Origin: Helicostylum pulchrum
Lineage: Eukaryota > Mucoromycota > Mucoromycetes > Mucorales > Mucoraceae
Assembly: GCA_025677825.1 (NCBI GenBank)
Contig: JAIXMO010000047.1
Coordinates: forward strand, 168,585 to 232,584
Direction: 5' to 3'
Length of the DNA: 64,000 bases
The position numbers and the translations under genes are program-made. How positions within the stretch are numbered: the first letter of the stretch is position 1; every line of letters starts with the position of its first letter. Positions 1-11,569 of the stretch are shown piece after piece. The notes under the pieces were generated by a model that did no database searches, was not told the origin of the DNA, and was given only the letters and a program-made list of their open reading frames with translations.

Positions 1-213
1 TGAATCAGCAGAGGCATTGTTGATTGTTCCTGTGGCTCCGTAGTAAGCATTGGAGATAGGAAGTGTATTGGCCTTATTGATAAGAGGTGCGTAACCTGGT
101 CTTTGAGATTTATAATATTTTACGCTTGCAATGGAAATGATTGCCATTGACCATGCTAGAATGACCATTAAAAGGAAGCCGTCAATTACTCTAATGGTTT
201 TTATTTTTGTCAT
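1..213 (-). CDS. Membrane protein, N-terminal part only
   Basis: An open frame starts at the ATG at 213-211 and runs without a stop for 71 codons to the left edge, so the gene is partial. A basic stretch (MTKIKTIR) is followed by one hydrophobic segment at about residues 11-31, which reads as a signal anchor or first membrane span. A Tyr/Pro-rich hydrophilic stretch comes next. I do not recognise the family. The next gene on the same strand ends far to the right, so this gene has its own upstream region of about 1.4 kb. Splice sites may exist further left, outside the window. Confidence 0.5.
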   Translation of the reverse strand, partial: MTKIKTIRVIDGFLLMVILAWSMAIISIASVKYYKSQRPGYAPLINKANTLPISNAYYGATGTINNASADS

Positions 214-1617
214 TAGCACATGTGTATTATTTTTTAAAAATAAATAAATAAATACTAACGTTTCCCTAAAGCATGGAACGAAATCATCATTTATCCACGG
301 TTGCTATTAAAAAATACAATAAGAATCCAATTGAAGTTTATATCTTGTCTTTTTTCACTTACGGATAAACTACAATGATTCTTCATTCTTTTTTTTTTTT
401 TTGTATAAACTTTTATTGTAAAGAAGAAAAAATAAAAAGAATTACAATAAAAAATTTTATTTAGATCATCTTTTTTTTTTTTTTTTTTTTTTGGGAAAAA
501 GTGTAATTGTCCGAACAACCGCTCTTTTTGTTTAAAAAAAACTAGAAAGGAAAAAACGATCAAAAGTGGCGACAGCCTTTGTTTGTGCACCCATTAATCT
601 GGAGATGAAAATAAAGGTTTTTTTTTAGGGTTTAGTTCTAGTAAATTACTGCTATTTCCCTTTTTTTTTTTACAGCATGAATGAATACTTATTAAAACAA
701 GAACTAAAAAGATTATACTTTGGGGATGCATTGAATCGATGTTTCTTTCTCCCTAGAAACATTAATACTTAAAAAAAGGGGAGAGAAAAGAAGTACAATA
801 AAAATAAAAAAAACGTGCTGTAGTTTAAAAAGGTACACGAATTTAGTTTTTTTTTTGGTGTACAAACGTATTTTTCCTTTTTTTTGTTGTAGGCTCGACC
901 ACGTCCATTTACTAACTCTAGTGTTGTGTTACAAATAAGCAATTATAATTATCGTGTTTTATGCTTTTGTTAGTCGATTGTTTGTTACTCAAGCGCTTAT
1001 CATTTGATATCAAGTTACATATATCATTTTCAACAAAAAAAGAGCTCTTTTTTCAACTTGCAAAATGAACGTATTGTTCCCCCTTTTCCTTCTAAAAATA
1101 AAGTAGAGCTGGTGTTTAATGGTTTTGGAAATCAACTGTTTTTAAAAAGTCGGGTGACCTTAGTGCGGTTCTATCTGTCCTTTTATGGTCAATGCGTACC
1201 TTTACCAAAGAAACGACAATAAATAAAGAAAAAGGTAACTGTTATAGTTGCTTCTTTTAAAGATCTAAAATATTAATTACGTAAGTTGACGAAATAATCG
1301 TATTTTTTCTTTCTTTGTCGTCTAAATAAGTCAACTTTCATCTACCGGGGCCATTGAATTTTCACGCGACCTCTTTTAGTAAAGCAAATTAAAAGGTAGG
1401 ACATATTTACTGCGCAATCAGATTGTTTAGTTCTAAATTATTAGACACAGTTTTGTTTATAAATATGTTATTTATTATTGAAAATGTAATTTTTTTAAGA
1501 AATGTAATAGTAAGGTATGCAATTGAAGTTTTTTTTTTTTTTAAAAAAAAAGAAATAATTAGTTGACTACACTAAAGTGTTGTGATTAATTTCACTTGTA
1601 AATGAACGCGCAACATC
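214..1617. other. Intergenic, 1.4 kb, no gene seen
   Basis: This stretch is AT-rich with long A and T homopolymers, for example around 470-492 and 1530-1550. Open frames here are made of Lys/Phe codons from those runs or lack family resemblance. I see no tRNA, repeat or coding signal. It holds the upstream region of the partial membrane-protein gene and the 3' side of the repeat-protein gene. Confidence 0.6.
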
Positions 1618-4600
1618 TTACACCGTCATTGATTGATTTGACTGATTCACAGTTACGGATGGAGGTTCTTCCTTGTCATCATCGTAAACTGTAACTACCG
1701 AATCCTCAGCAAACACTGTTTCTACTTCCTCGAAAATAGTTACAAATCCATCTTCTAACGTAGAAGTAACTATGATTGTCGATGGTTCGGCTCTTGCGGG
1801 ATCATGATCATTTTCAGTGCTTGTGACAGGGCTGATGTTTTTAATTACAGGGATAGTTAACACTTGTGTAGTGGTAACGTGGACAGGGTCACCACATATC
1901 TCGCATAACGATGCTTGTGTCTTGAAAATATCCTAATTGAAAAACAAACAAATATATTAGATCTTTTTCTTTTTTTTTTTAAAAAAAAAAAAACTTACGG
2001 AACAGTATTGAAGCGAGCCTGGTGCGCCGTTTGTTAACGTCTCGCATACCGTGACTACTGTAGATACGCCATTGTCAGCATCTGGTACGAGAGAGCCATC
2101 AACCATACTTGGCGAGTTTGTGATCATCGAACCAAGTCTATCTACCGTGTTTGTAGATCCTATATTATTTAATACGGTGGTATAAACGGAGCAAACGGTC
2201 GATAACTTTTTTTTTTAAAAAAAAACTGTCAGTACATATTTAAATCAAATACACTAAAATTTAAAATAGCTTACGTGTTGTCCGGTTTCCATTGGTAGCG
2301 TAGTACTAGCAGATGGAGTACTAGCGGCCTGATCGCTAGCAGTGGCGACAAAAGATGTTATAGAGTTATCCTTTCCAACCGAATAAGTACTATACTCGAA
2401 ACCCAACATGTTTCCGCTATGCTTATTCTTATGGTTTCCATAATATCCTCCCTTCTTGTAGTTTTCATCATATCCTCCATGCTTACCGTACTTTCCGTGT
2501 TCGTCATAATGCGTATGATGTTGATGGAACATTGTAGCTGTAAGACCCTCCGAGACATACCCATGGTACTCTACAGAACCATTGTTACCGACACAAGTAA
2601 TTGTGGTGTCATTTTGGTTCAACACATGATCAGCGGTTCCTATATGAATATGGTATTCCGATGTGACCGTTTCAGTGGTACCTATTTCAACACTTGTTGT
2701 TGTGGCTGTAACTATTGAGGTCGTTGTTTCCGTATTAATTTGAGTGACATTGGCATTGATGGTAGCTGTAACAAGACGGACATCAACATCTGTTTTAATT
2801 TCAGTGGAAGTTGCAGTGGTTGTAGCTAACTCAGTTAAAGTACCAAGTTCAGTAGTGGTTAATGTGTTATTGATAAGTGCTGTCACCAGTCTAAAGTCAA
2901 CTTCCGTTCCACGTTCTGTTGCAGTAGTTGTAGCCATAACTGTTTCAGTATTCACTTGAGTGACATTAGCATTAATAGTAGCAGTGACCAGACGAACATC
3001 AACATCTGTCTCCTTAGCAGTAGTGGTTTCCGTAGTGGTAGCAAGTTGAGTCAAGGTACCCACCTCAGTTGTAGTCAATGTATTATTGATAAGTGCAGTA
3101 ACCAATCGAATATCAACTTCAGTTCCCTTAGCCGTAGTTATTTCAGTTATAGTAGCCAATTGAGTTAATGTACCGACCTCAGTTGTGGTTAAAGTGTTAT
3201 TGATAAGCGCTGTTACTAATCTAAAGTCAACTTCTGTGCCACGTTCTGTAGTTGTAGCAGTGGCAGTAGTAGTTTCTGTGTTCACTTGAGTGACATTAGC
3301 GTTGATAGTAGCAGTGACTAATCGAACATCCACATCAGTTTCCTTAGCGGTAGTCGTCGCAGTAGTTGTAGCTAATTCGGTTAAGGTACCAAGTTCAGTC
3401 GTAGTCAATGTATTATTGATCAACGCAGTAACTAATCTGAAATCGACTTCAGTTCCACGCTCAGTAGCAGTAGTGGTAGCCATAACCGTTTCAGTGTTCA
3501 CTTGAGTGATGTTAGCATTAATAGTAGCAGTTACAAGTCGAACATCAACATCTGTTTGTATAGCAGTAGTAACTAAAGTATTGTTGATAGTTGCTGTAAC
3601 CAATCTGACATCAACATCTGTCTTTGTAGCTGTAGCTGTAGCAGTAGTAGTAGCTAATTCGGTCACAGTACCCAACTCAGTTGTGGTAAGTGTATTATTA
3701 ATAAGTGCAGTGACCAAACGAATATCAACACCTCCTTCTTTTTCAGTTGTGGTGGCGGTTGTAGTCGCCAACAAAGTTTCTACACTGACTTGAGTGACAT
3801 TTGCATTGATAGTAGCAGTAACCAAACGGACATCGACACCGCCTTCCTTTTCAGTTGTAGTAGCAGTTGTTGTAGCTAATAAGGTTTCTGTGTTGACTTG
3901 AGTAACATTAGAGTTAATAGTAGCAGTAACCAAACGAATGTCAATATCAGTTCCCTTAGCCGTAGTTGTTTCTGTCGTAGTGGCTAATTGTGTCATAGTA
4001 TCAAGCTCGGTAGTAGTTAAAGTGTTATTAATAAGAGCAGTGACCAGTCTATAGTCGATTTCAGTTCCACGTTCGGTAGTAGTAGCGGTTGCAGTCGCTG
4101 TAGTAGTTTCGGTATTTACTTGAGTAACATTAGCATTAATAGTAGCCGTAACAAGACGAATATCAATATCAGTTCCCTTTGCAGTGGTCGTCGCAGTAGT
4201 TGTAGCCAATTCAGTTAAAGTACCAATCTCAGTCGTAGTCAACGTATTATTGATCAGAGCGGTAACTAATCTGTAATCGACTTCAGTTCCACGAGCAGTA
4301 GTTGTTGCAGTCGTTGTAGCCAATTCAGTTAGAGTACCAAGCTCAGTTGTGGTTAGTGTGTTGTTGATAACAGCGGTGACAAGACGAATATCCACCTCTG
4401 GTCGGGGCATAGTAGTCGTGAGAGTTGCTAATAATGTCTCTGTATTTACTAGAGTGACATTAGCGTTAATAGTAGCCGTAACAAGACGAACATCAACGTC
4501 AGTTCCCTTTGCAGTGGTCGTTGCAGTAGTGGTAGCCAGTTCAGTTAAAGTACCAATCTCAGTCATAGTCAGCGTATTATTTATCAAAGCGGTAACTAAT

Positions 4601-7409
4601 CTGTAATCGACTTCAGTTCCACGAGCAGTAGTTGTTGCGGTGGTAGTAGCCAATTCAGTTAGAGTACCAAGCTCAGTTGTAGTTAACGTATTATTGATAA
4701 GAGCAGTAACTAATCTATAATCGACCTCAGTACCGCGAGCAGTAGCAGTAGTGGTAGCTAATTCAGTCACAGTACCCAACTCAGTTGTGGTAAGTGTATT
4801 ATTGATAAGAGCAGTAACCAAACGAATATCAACACCTCCTTCTTTTTCAGTTGTGGTGGCGGTTGTAGTCGCCAACAAAGTTTCTACACTGACTTGAGTG
4901 ACATTTGCATTGATAGTAGCAGTAACCAAACGGACATCGACACCGCCTTCCTTTTCAGTTGTAGTAGCAGTTGTTGTAGCTAATAAGGTTTCTGTGTTGA
5001 CTTGAGTAACATTAGAGTTAATAGTAGCAGTAACCAAACGAATGTCAATATCAGTTCCCTTAGCCGTAGTTGTTTCGGTTGTAGTGGCCAATTGAGTCAT
5101 GGTGCCAACTTCAGTTGTGGTTAATGTATTATTGATCAATGCAGTAACTAATCTGTAATCAACTTCAGTTCCACGTTCTGTAGCAGTAGCTGTTGCAGTA
5201 GTAGTAGCTAACAAAGTTTTCGTATTTACGTGAGTAACATTAGCGTTAATAGTAGCTGTCACCAGTCTATAGTCAACCTCTGTTCCACGCTCAGTAGTAG
5301 TAGCAGTTGCTGTCGCAGTAGTGGTTTCAGTATTTATTTGAGTAACATTAGCATTAATAGTAGCTGTAACCATCTTGTAATCAACTTCAGTTCCGCGTGC
5401 CGTAGTAGTAGCGGTTGCGGTAATAGTTTGAGTGTCTACTTGAGTAACATTAGCATTAATAGTAGCCGTAACAAGACGAATATCAATATCAGTTCCCTTT
5501 GCAGTGGTCGTCGCAGTAGTAGTAGCCAATTCAGTTAAAGTACCAATCTCAGTCGTAGTCAACGTATTATTGATCAACGCAGTAACTAATCTGTAATCGA
5601 CTTCAGTTCCACGAGCAGTAGTTGTTGCAGTCGTTGTAGCCAATTCAGTTAGAGTACCAAGCTCAGTTGTGGTTAGTGTGTTGTTGATAACAGCGGTGAC
5701 AAGACGAATATCCACCTCTGGTCGGGGCATAGTAGTCGTGAGAGTTGCTAATAATGTCTCTGTATTTACTAGAGTGACATTAGCGTTAATAGTAGCTGTA
5801 ACAAGACGAACATCAACGTCAGTTCCCTTTGCAGTGGTCGTTGCAGTAGTGGTAGCCAATTCCGTCAAAGTACCAAGCTCAGTCTTAGTTAACGTATTAT
5901 TGATAAGAGCAGTGACAAGACGAATATCTACTTCTGGTCGAGGCATTGTAGTGGTTACAGTTGCAAATAGCGTCTCTGTGTTTATTTGAGTCACATTAGC
6001 GTTGACAGTAACCAACCTAACATCCACATCCGTTTTATACGCAGTTGTAACGTCGGTGAAAGTAACAGTTCCTAAACTTGTTGCGGTATCAGTTTGAGTT
6101 AACGTGTTATTGATAGTAGCGGTGGCAATACGAATATCCAATACAGAGCTGGTTTGAATGACTGTAGAGATATCAGAAACAGTAGAAGTAACTGTGTGCG
6201 TTGCAGTTGGCGCGTTTGTACAGCTGCCATAACATGAGCCGACAAAGGACTGGAGGGGGCCAAGGTATTGGGTCAAGTCGTCACATTTACGAGGTAAGCC
6301 AGTATGCAGACCAACATTTTGGAAGCAATCAACTACATCGGGTTGGCCCAACATATAGTCACACTCCATGCTGCCGCCAGAGGGAACTTCCACAGTTACC
6401 ATATTAACTTTGGTGGCGGTTATTGTCACGGGTGGCGGGATCGGTGCAGTTACGGTACTGACAACATGAGTACATTCAGCGGTGGCACTAAGGGGAGGTG
6501 CAGCGTTCTCACAGGTACTTGAACCGACAGAATCACATAAACAGTATGCGTCATCTTCAAAGTAAATCGTTTCGTAATCAGTACTTTCTTCATAACCCTA
6601 ACGTTAGAAAATCATATAAGAGAAAAGAAAAAAAAAAGGGGGGGGGAAGGAGGATAATTATTTTTTGTTCATCGATCTTTTTTCACTTACTGGATCATAA
6701 TCTAAATAGACGGTAGATGTTTCACGGAATGTTTCGGTTGAATCTTCCCTAACGGTTGACGTAGTGTAGTCTGTATAATAAAACTAGGAGAGAGAAAGAG
6801 AATACAGTTAATAAAAATAAATAGCTACTACTAAAATTCCATCTGTCTCTTACACTTGTAGTAGAAGTTGAAGTATGTGTAAGTATATTTGAGTTGGGAG
6901 GATCCAAACTAAGATCCACAAGGTAAGCAGCTAAAAATGGATCAGAATTAAGTTTTGCAGCAAAGAAATAATGAATAAATTGAAACAAGTCAGCACAACT
7001 AGGTTGAGAAATTTCATTGAGACATAAGATGATTAAATCTAAATCGATTCCAGTAGGGTAAATGACAGGAGGTCCTGGCCTAATGTTTGGGGTTGTGGAT
7101 TGGGCAGCTTTTAAGACGCCTTCCATTTCTTGTTCTGACGTAGGCGGGTTGACAAAGATATCTTCCAAAGAAAGTATAGGTTTAGTAGAAACTAAACTAC
7201 CATTGTCTAAACTTAAACCTAATGTTGTATCCGTCAATTCAATATTATCGGTTTCATTATCCGATTTTACACTAAAAAAAAGGTAAATGTTACGTTTTAC
7301 TTTTTCTTTTTTATTGTTCAATAAATATTTATGCATGTATAAACCTTTGTATAAATAAAAATACATAAAATAAAAAATAAGGAAAAACATAAAAATTGTT
7401 TAACCTCAT
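1618..7409 (-). CDS. Giant Thr/Val-rich tandem-repeat surface protein
   Basis: Five exons join in frame: 7271-6854, 6783-6691, 6597-2275, 2205-1999 and 1932-1618 (stop), giving about 1,780 residues. The first about 140 residues are non-repetitive. A Cys-rich stretch follows, with about ten Cys on both sides of the large-exon start. Then come more than 30 imperfect repeats of 37-38 residues of two alternating kinds. One has the core VDYRLVTALINNTLTTTE and the other VDVRLVTATINANVTQVN; each carries N-x-T sequons (NNT, NVT). The C-terminal about 250 residues are acidic with a few Cys and no hydrophobic GPI-type tail. Composition suggests a secreted or cell-wall adhesin-like protein, which is inference. 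The start is uncertain. An ATG at 7409 spliced through a weak GTTAAAC donor to 7271 gives M-S-V-K-S. An in-frame ATG at 7390 gives a hydrophobic N-terminus but reads through what looks like an intron. Confidence 0.7.
2700..6130. repeat. Coding tandem-repeat array, about 111-114 nt units
   Basis: Two related units alternate throughout the large exon of the repeat protein. Superimposed are near-identical higher-order blocks. 4141-4540 matches 5461-5860 at an offset of exactly 1,320 nt with only a few differences. 3721-3990 matches 4825-5094 at an offset of 1,104 nt. Both offsets are multiples of three, so block duplication kept the frame. Long open frames on the plus strand here are shadows of the repeat. 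Confidence 0.9.
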
Positions 7410-7508
7410 AATATTACAATATCAGAAATAATGAAATGAATATATAAAGTGAAAAGCAAGAACGAAACGGCAAAGGAGAAAAAAAAGTAATTTAACTTTT
7501 TAATTACT

Positions 7509-8911
7509 TCAGGACCAAAGAGTATTTATCGCGTTTTTCGGCCCTCCAATTTTATCAGAATATTTACAATGGTAAGCAGTATCAATGAATTGCCTACAAC
7601 AGTTATCTTGATCGTTTAAACCATTAGAGACAATTTCCACACACCTAACAGCCTGAGTAATATCTTCTTTTTGGTTTGGATCCGTACCAAATGCCGTGAT
7701 ATATTTTGTCGCGGAATGGATCAAGTTGTTATTGTATACATCAAAGCCATTGTCCTGAGCCAATTCCGATAAAAAGAGTATTGCTTGCATATTGAAGGCT
7801 AAATAGTGTAACGGTTTAGCTCTTTTAGCTTCAAATGGTTGGTTTCCAGTGGCCGAATCAATTTGTTTATGCAAATCATTCTTAAAAAAGTTAATAATGA
7901 TATTTGAAGCTTGTACAGATATAGGGTTTAAGAAATGGTCAATGGAAGCTATTTGAACAATATACCAAGTACGTATATTGTTTTTGGCTCTTGACGCCTC
8001 TAAAGCGACAGGGCTGGTTTTTAACCAATCGAGGTACTTGGTGAACCACAGTTTAATAGATTGATTTAATGCATAGTAAGCATGGAATGCGTCTAAAATA
8101 GGCAATAAGTTCGCGATACGGGATAAACTACATATAAACAAAAAGTAAGTCATTCTTGCCAGTTAAATAAATATATCCATGTATACAATGTTTCTTACAC
8201 TCTTGAACTTATTACTCCTTCACCACGGCCAAATTGAGATTTATTTTGAGCACCTCTTACAAATTGAGCATAGTTTAAATTTGGGTTCATTCTAGTGGTC
8301 TCGTTCAAAAAGAACGTGTCTAATAACGAAACTGCATGAATAGCGTAATTTTCATTATTTAGAAAATAGTACCCAAGGCATAAATATGTAAAGTTTTCCG
8401 CGAACAATTCCAACTGAGACTGATCTTTTATGTTTGTAATGTCTATATGTAATAGTGTTAAATGACAATAGGCTTTAAGAAGCATTTTTTTTTTTTTTTT
8501 TTTTCTTTTACCTGGATTTCTTTTTCCATCTTTCCTTATATAGTTGGTATTGGTTTCGTCCTATTTTTTTTTTACTCTTTTAAATAAACGTTTTTATTGG
8601 GATTAATACTTTAAATTTGTTTACCGGCCACCAGTATCTATGTTTTTAATTTTAATATACACGTTTAAATAAACATTCTAAACAATACTTTACGGTGCAT
8701 AACTAAGAAAATCACGGACGTCACCACTTGGTGCTGTATGCTCTACTGTTTTTCCGAATGTAATGCTAAATGGACCACTTTTTAAAGCTTCATTAGCAAG
8801 CTTTTCTAAACAAATATAAGCGTGTCTTGTTGTTTCTGTAGGTCCTATTTCTTTTTGTATTCTTAACTTTCGCAATGAAATGTACTCTACTTCTGGTTTT
8901 CGTGGGCCCAT
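7509..8911 (-). CDS. Alginate-lyase-family protein with 13-nt microexon
   Basis: Five exons, 8911-8694, 8637-8625, 8560-8512, 8442-8199 and 8127-7509, splice in perfect frame to about 380 residues. The joined protein shows the hallmarks of the PF05426 (alginate lyase) fold: GPFSITFGK and PSGDVRDFLSYAP near residues 45-73, YWWP supplied by the microexon, YIRKDGKRNP, RMNPNLNYAQ, GRGEGVISSR, and an NNIRTWYIVQ segment near residue 222. In the family as I know it the last motif reads NNH followed by [RG]-x-W and holds the catalytic His; here that position is Ile. The R-x5-HY segment downstream is present (KRAKPLHY). There is no obvious signal peptide. It lies 67 nt beyond the end of tptA on the same strand. 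Function may be polysaccharide binding or altered catalysis (inference). Confidence 0.82.
8625..8637 (-). other. 13-nt microexon of the lyase gene
   Basis: The sequence between a TAG acceptor (ending 8638) and a GTAAAC donor (starting 8624) supplies one base completing Pro plus codons for Tyr-Trp-Trp-Pro. That is the family motif expected between SYAP and the next exon. Without it the upstream exon would hit a stop, and the gene would look truncated into three pieces. Confidence 0.75.
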
Positions 8912-8978
8912 TTTTTATTTTTATAAGATACGAAGAAGAAGAAGAAGAAAAAAAAAAAAAGTATTGTCGGGCAAATAA

Positions 8979-10261
8979 CTAGTTTAATTTTGTTTGTCGA
9001 GTCGGCAATAGATTATGGTGGTTTACTTGTTCGAGATTAGTTTTAGCTTTTTGATACATCCATAAGCCAATAAAAGTTAATAAAATACCAACAGATTGAG
9101 TCCAAGAAATAACCTGACCAAACCAAAGTATACTCATTACAATAACAAAAATTCTCTTTAAAAGAGATAGAATGGAATACGTAACTGGTGAAGTTAAACT
9201 AAGTGTTGTAAAAGCAAACCAATTTTGAAAAAAGTTGGTTGTTCCGTTCAATAAGAGATACACCATTAGTCTATTACCAGATATTTCTGGGCTGACAGTT
9301 ATACTTGTAGAGTCATAATATATCCATAACGGTATCATCATTAAAAACGATATCAAGGAGGAATAAAGTAACACGTTCAACTTATCCAACTTGTTTGGAT
9401 TCCTGTCTCCTAATTTCGATTCTTGAAATAATAACTTTTTGCTAAATATGTTTTGTACAACAAATACAAAGCAAGATCCTAAAGCACAACATAATCCAAT
9501 GACATTAGCAGAATATGTGAATGAACAAGCTAAAATGACTCCAATCGTAAGTGGTATCAATGAGATATATACACTATGAGGGTATTTGGTATCAAATACA
9601 AGTCGATAAAACAATACCGTGAACAATGGTGCCAAAGCCTATTATATCTGAATGTTATATTTAACCATTTACAATTTACAATGTACACTATATTTACCTT
9701 GATTGTATGAACTAAACTAACCGGGATTCTACTAATAGCTACACTCGAAAATATATGCCCAACAATCAAAAATACAGCCAATGGTGCAATTGTCTTTACA
9801 ATCACTGCTGTAGGGCTTCTAATATTTTTAGATTGAAATACAAGAGAAAATACAAGACTCCAGAAAGCAACCAATCCAAACTGAATAAATGTAAGCGTGA
9901 CTGGAAATACAAATACGTTCATGATACTCTTGCCAATGTTATTTGTAACTGAAGACGATATATACCACATACAACAGTTGAGAACAAATTTCACATTATC
10001 CGTCAAACTAAACCTTGTTTCATTCCACCATCCCAACTTTTTAATCCACTCTTCTTTTTCTTCACTTTCTAAATGTCGCGTTGAGAGGTCGCTTTGCATA
10101 TCTGGTTCGAAGCTCGTACCCTTAAAAAATGAAAACTTCTCGGCTCCTTCCTCGTTTGCTATTCGTCTTGGTTTAGGGGAGGTTGATTTCGTCTCACCCA
10201 TTTCATATTCTTCTAAGCTAGATCTCGTCCCATCTCGAGAAAGGTCTTTGACAACAGACAT
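8979..10261 (-). CDS. tptA: Triose-phosphate-transporter family carrier (sex-locus flank)
   Basis: Two exons, 10261-9698 and 9638-8979, are separated by a 59-nt GT-AG intron and give 407 residues. After a hydrophilic acidic N-terminus of about 90 residues come roughly ten hydrophobic spans typical of the drug/metabolite transporter fold. TPT-family signatures are visible: VSLVHTIKALAPLFTVL across the splice, and SPVTYSILSLLKRIFVIVMS near the C-terminus with the conserved Lys-Arg. The family exchanges phosphorylated C3-C6 compounds or related solutes in Golgi, ER or plastid membranes; the substrate here is unknown. It is divergent from the HMG gene, with 253 nt between start codons. This neighbour relationship is the conserved left boundary of the Mucoromycota sex locus. 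Confidence 0.92.
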
Positions 10262-10311
10262 ACTTTAGCAAAATCATAGATAATTTTTCTCCTATGTCTC
10301 ATGGGGCTATA

Positions 10312-10319
10312 TGACGTCA
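10312..10319. promoter_or_regulatory. Palindromic TGACGTCA (CRE/bZIP-type) site
   Basis: A perfect 8-nt ATF/CREB-type palindrome lies in the 253-nt divergent spacer, 51 nt upstream of the tptA start codon and about 195 nt upstream of the HMG-gene start codon. It is followed directly by CGTAAT, so an overlapping half-site is present. That a bZIP factor uses it, and for which gene, is inference. Confidence 0.45.
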
Positions 10320-10514
10320 CGTAATTATTCGCTACTGGAAGGAGATTACTGCTAGTCAACTCATTGTAAACCAGAAGTATACTCGTACAGATTACAAAAT
10401 TCAAACAATGAATGTGTGAAATGATCGTCCAACCAATTAAAATTGTAGTTCTTTATTTAAAACCTGAAAGAAACCAGAACAATTATTCGTCTCCTTCTTT
10501 CCTATAAAATAAAG

Positions 10515-11477
10515 ATGAAAAATTCGCTCTACTCAAAGTCAACTCCATTTATTCGACAATTAAAGCCAAAGTTATCTCTTCCAAAGAAAACTCTTCCGAT
10601 TCAAAATTTATCTTTTAGCAACGACCTAGAAGGAAAGACCCTTATAAAAATATATCCTAGCCAGGTATTAATCACATCCCAAGAATTAATTGAAATGATT
10701 GAAGAAAAGAAAGAAAGTATACAGGTGGAGAAGAGTGCTTGTGTTCTTCGTGAAAACATACTGGTTGCAATTCAAAACTTTGCCTGCGAAGAAGATACAT
10801 CCGTTCCTATAAGTCAAGACTCTGTTCTACCAAACGTAGAGCCTAGACGTCCTACCAACGCTTTTATACTCTACCGAACTGCTTTAAGAAAAAAAATTAA
10901 ATCATTGTTTCCGTCCTTTAGCAACAATGATATCTCAAAATTCACTGGTGCTATGTGGAAGGCGGCAGATAAAGAAGTCAAAGACAAATACATCAAACAA
11001 GCAACGGAATGTAGGATTCTTCACAAACAAATGTATCCTGATTTCGAATATAACACTAAAAAGGAAATCTCGGAGAAAGCAGTTACGTACGGAGAGGATT
11101 ATCCTTTCACGAGCGATAACTGGGATGAGTACTTCAACTGGTGTATGCAAAATGTCACGACAGGAATAGTTACCGATGAAACTCAGCCTTTAGATGGTAC
11201 AAACTTGATGCCTAATTATATGGATTGGAACAATTTAAACATTACAAGAGAAGTACCATTCGGGAGTCTGCTGGGAGAGGGTTATCACGAAAATAATGAA
11301 TGGAAAGAAGTCTGCAACATGGTTAATCAATTTTTCCCGGAAGATTCAGGCCAGAATACGGTAATTGACGAAAAACTATGGTTAAATATCGGAGGTACAG
11401 AGTTGACGAATATCGAAGACATCAGTTCCGCATCTTACTTTAAACTTAATCAAATTGGTTCCTTCGAACAACACTGA
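10515..11477 (+). CDS. HMG-box mating-type transcription factor (SexM or SexP)
   Basis: A single uninterrupted frame of 320 residues. Residues 111-182 form a MATA-type HMG box: RRPTNAFILYR opens it, then SFSNNDISKFTGAMWK, then KDKYIKQATE and a basic/Tyr-rich end. The N-terminal 110 residues are basic and the C-terminal 140 residues are acidic with Trp/Asn-rich segments, resembling no domain I know. Position between tptA and rnhA identifies it as the sex-determining gene of a Mucoromycota mating-type locus, which controls mating identity and the response to trisporic acid (established for the family). M and P alleles differ strongly outside the box, and I cannot assign the allele here. The stop lies only 92 nt before the rnhA start codon on the same strand. 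Confidence 0.93.
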   Translation: MKNSLYSKSTPFIRQLKPKLSLPKKTLPIQNLSFSNDLEGKTLIKIYPSQVLITSQELIEMIEEKKESIQVEKSACVLRENILVAIQNFACEEDTSVPISQDSVLPNVEPRRPTNAFILYRTALRKKIKSLFPSFSNNDISKFTGAMWKAADKEVKDKYIKQATECRILHKQMYPDFEYNTKKEISEKAVTYGEDYPFTSDNWDEYFNWCMQNVTTGIVTDETQPLDGTNLMPNYMDWNNLNITREVPFGSLLGEGYHENNEWKEVCNMVNQFFPEDSGQNTVIDEKLWLNIGGTELTNIEDISSASYFKLNQIGSFEQH

Positions 11478-11569
11478 TAAGTTCACCGGAATTTATAAGA
11501 TCTTTTTGTAAATAAATTATCGGACTTCTTAATTGTCTTTTCCTCTCTTTGTTACACTTTTTGATAAAT

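Noticed and set aside
291..590. 99-codon minus-strand frame
   Set aside because: Composed mainly of Lys and Phe codons from A/T runs; no family resemblance.
2419..5989. Several plus-strand open frames of 70-106 codons
   Set aside because: They are antisense shadows of the repetitive exon, which keeps several frames open because the same codons recur.
2700..6130. Regularly spaced repeats suggesting a CRISPR-like array
   Set aside because: The repeats are contiguous, coding, vary gradually and lie in a eukaryotic spliced gene; there are no unique spacers.
8195..8911. Separate truncated genes in front of tptA
   Set aside because: The pieces join through consistent GT-AG sites and a 13-nt microexon into one family-typical protein, so truncation is not needed.
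10213..10404. 63-codon frame across the sex-locus divergent promoter
   Set aside because: It overlaps the tptA start in another frame and has no recognisable sequence; it is likely chance.
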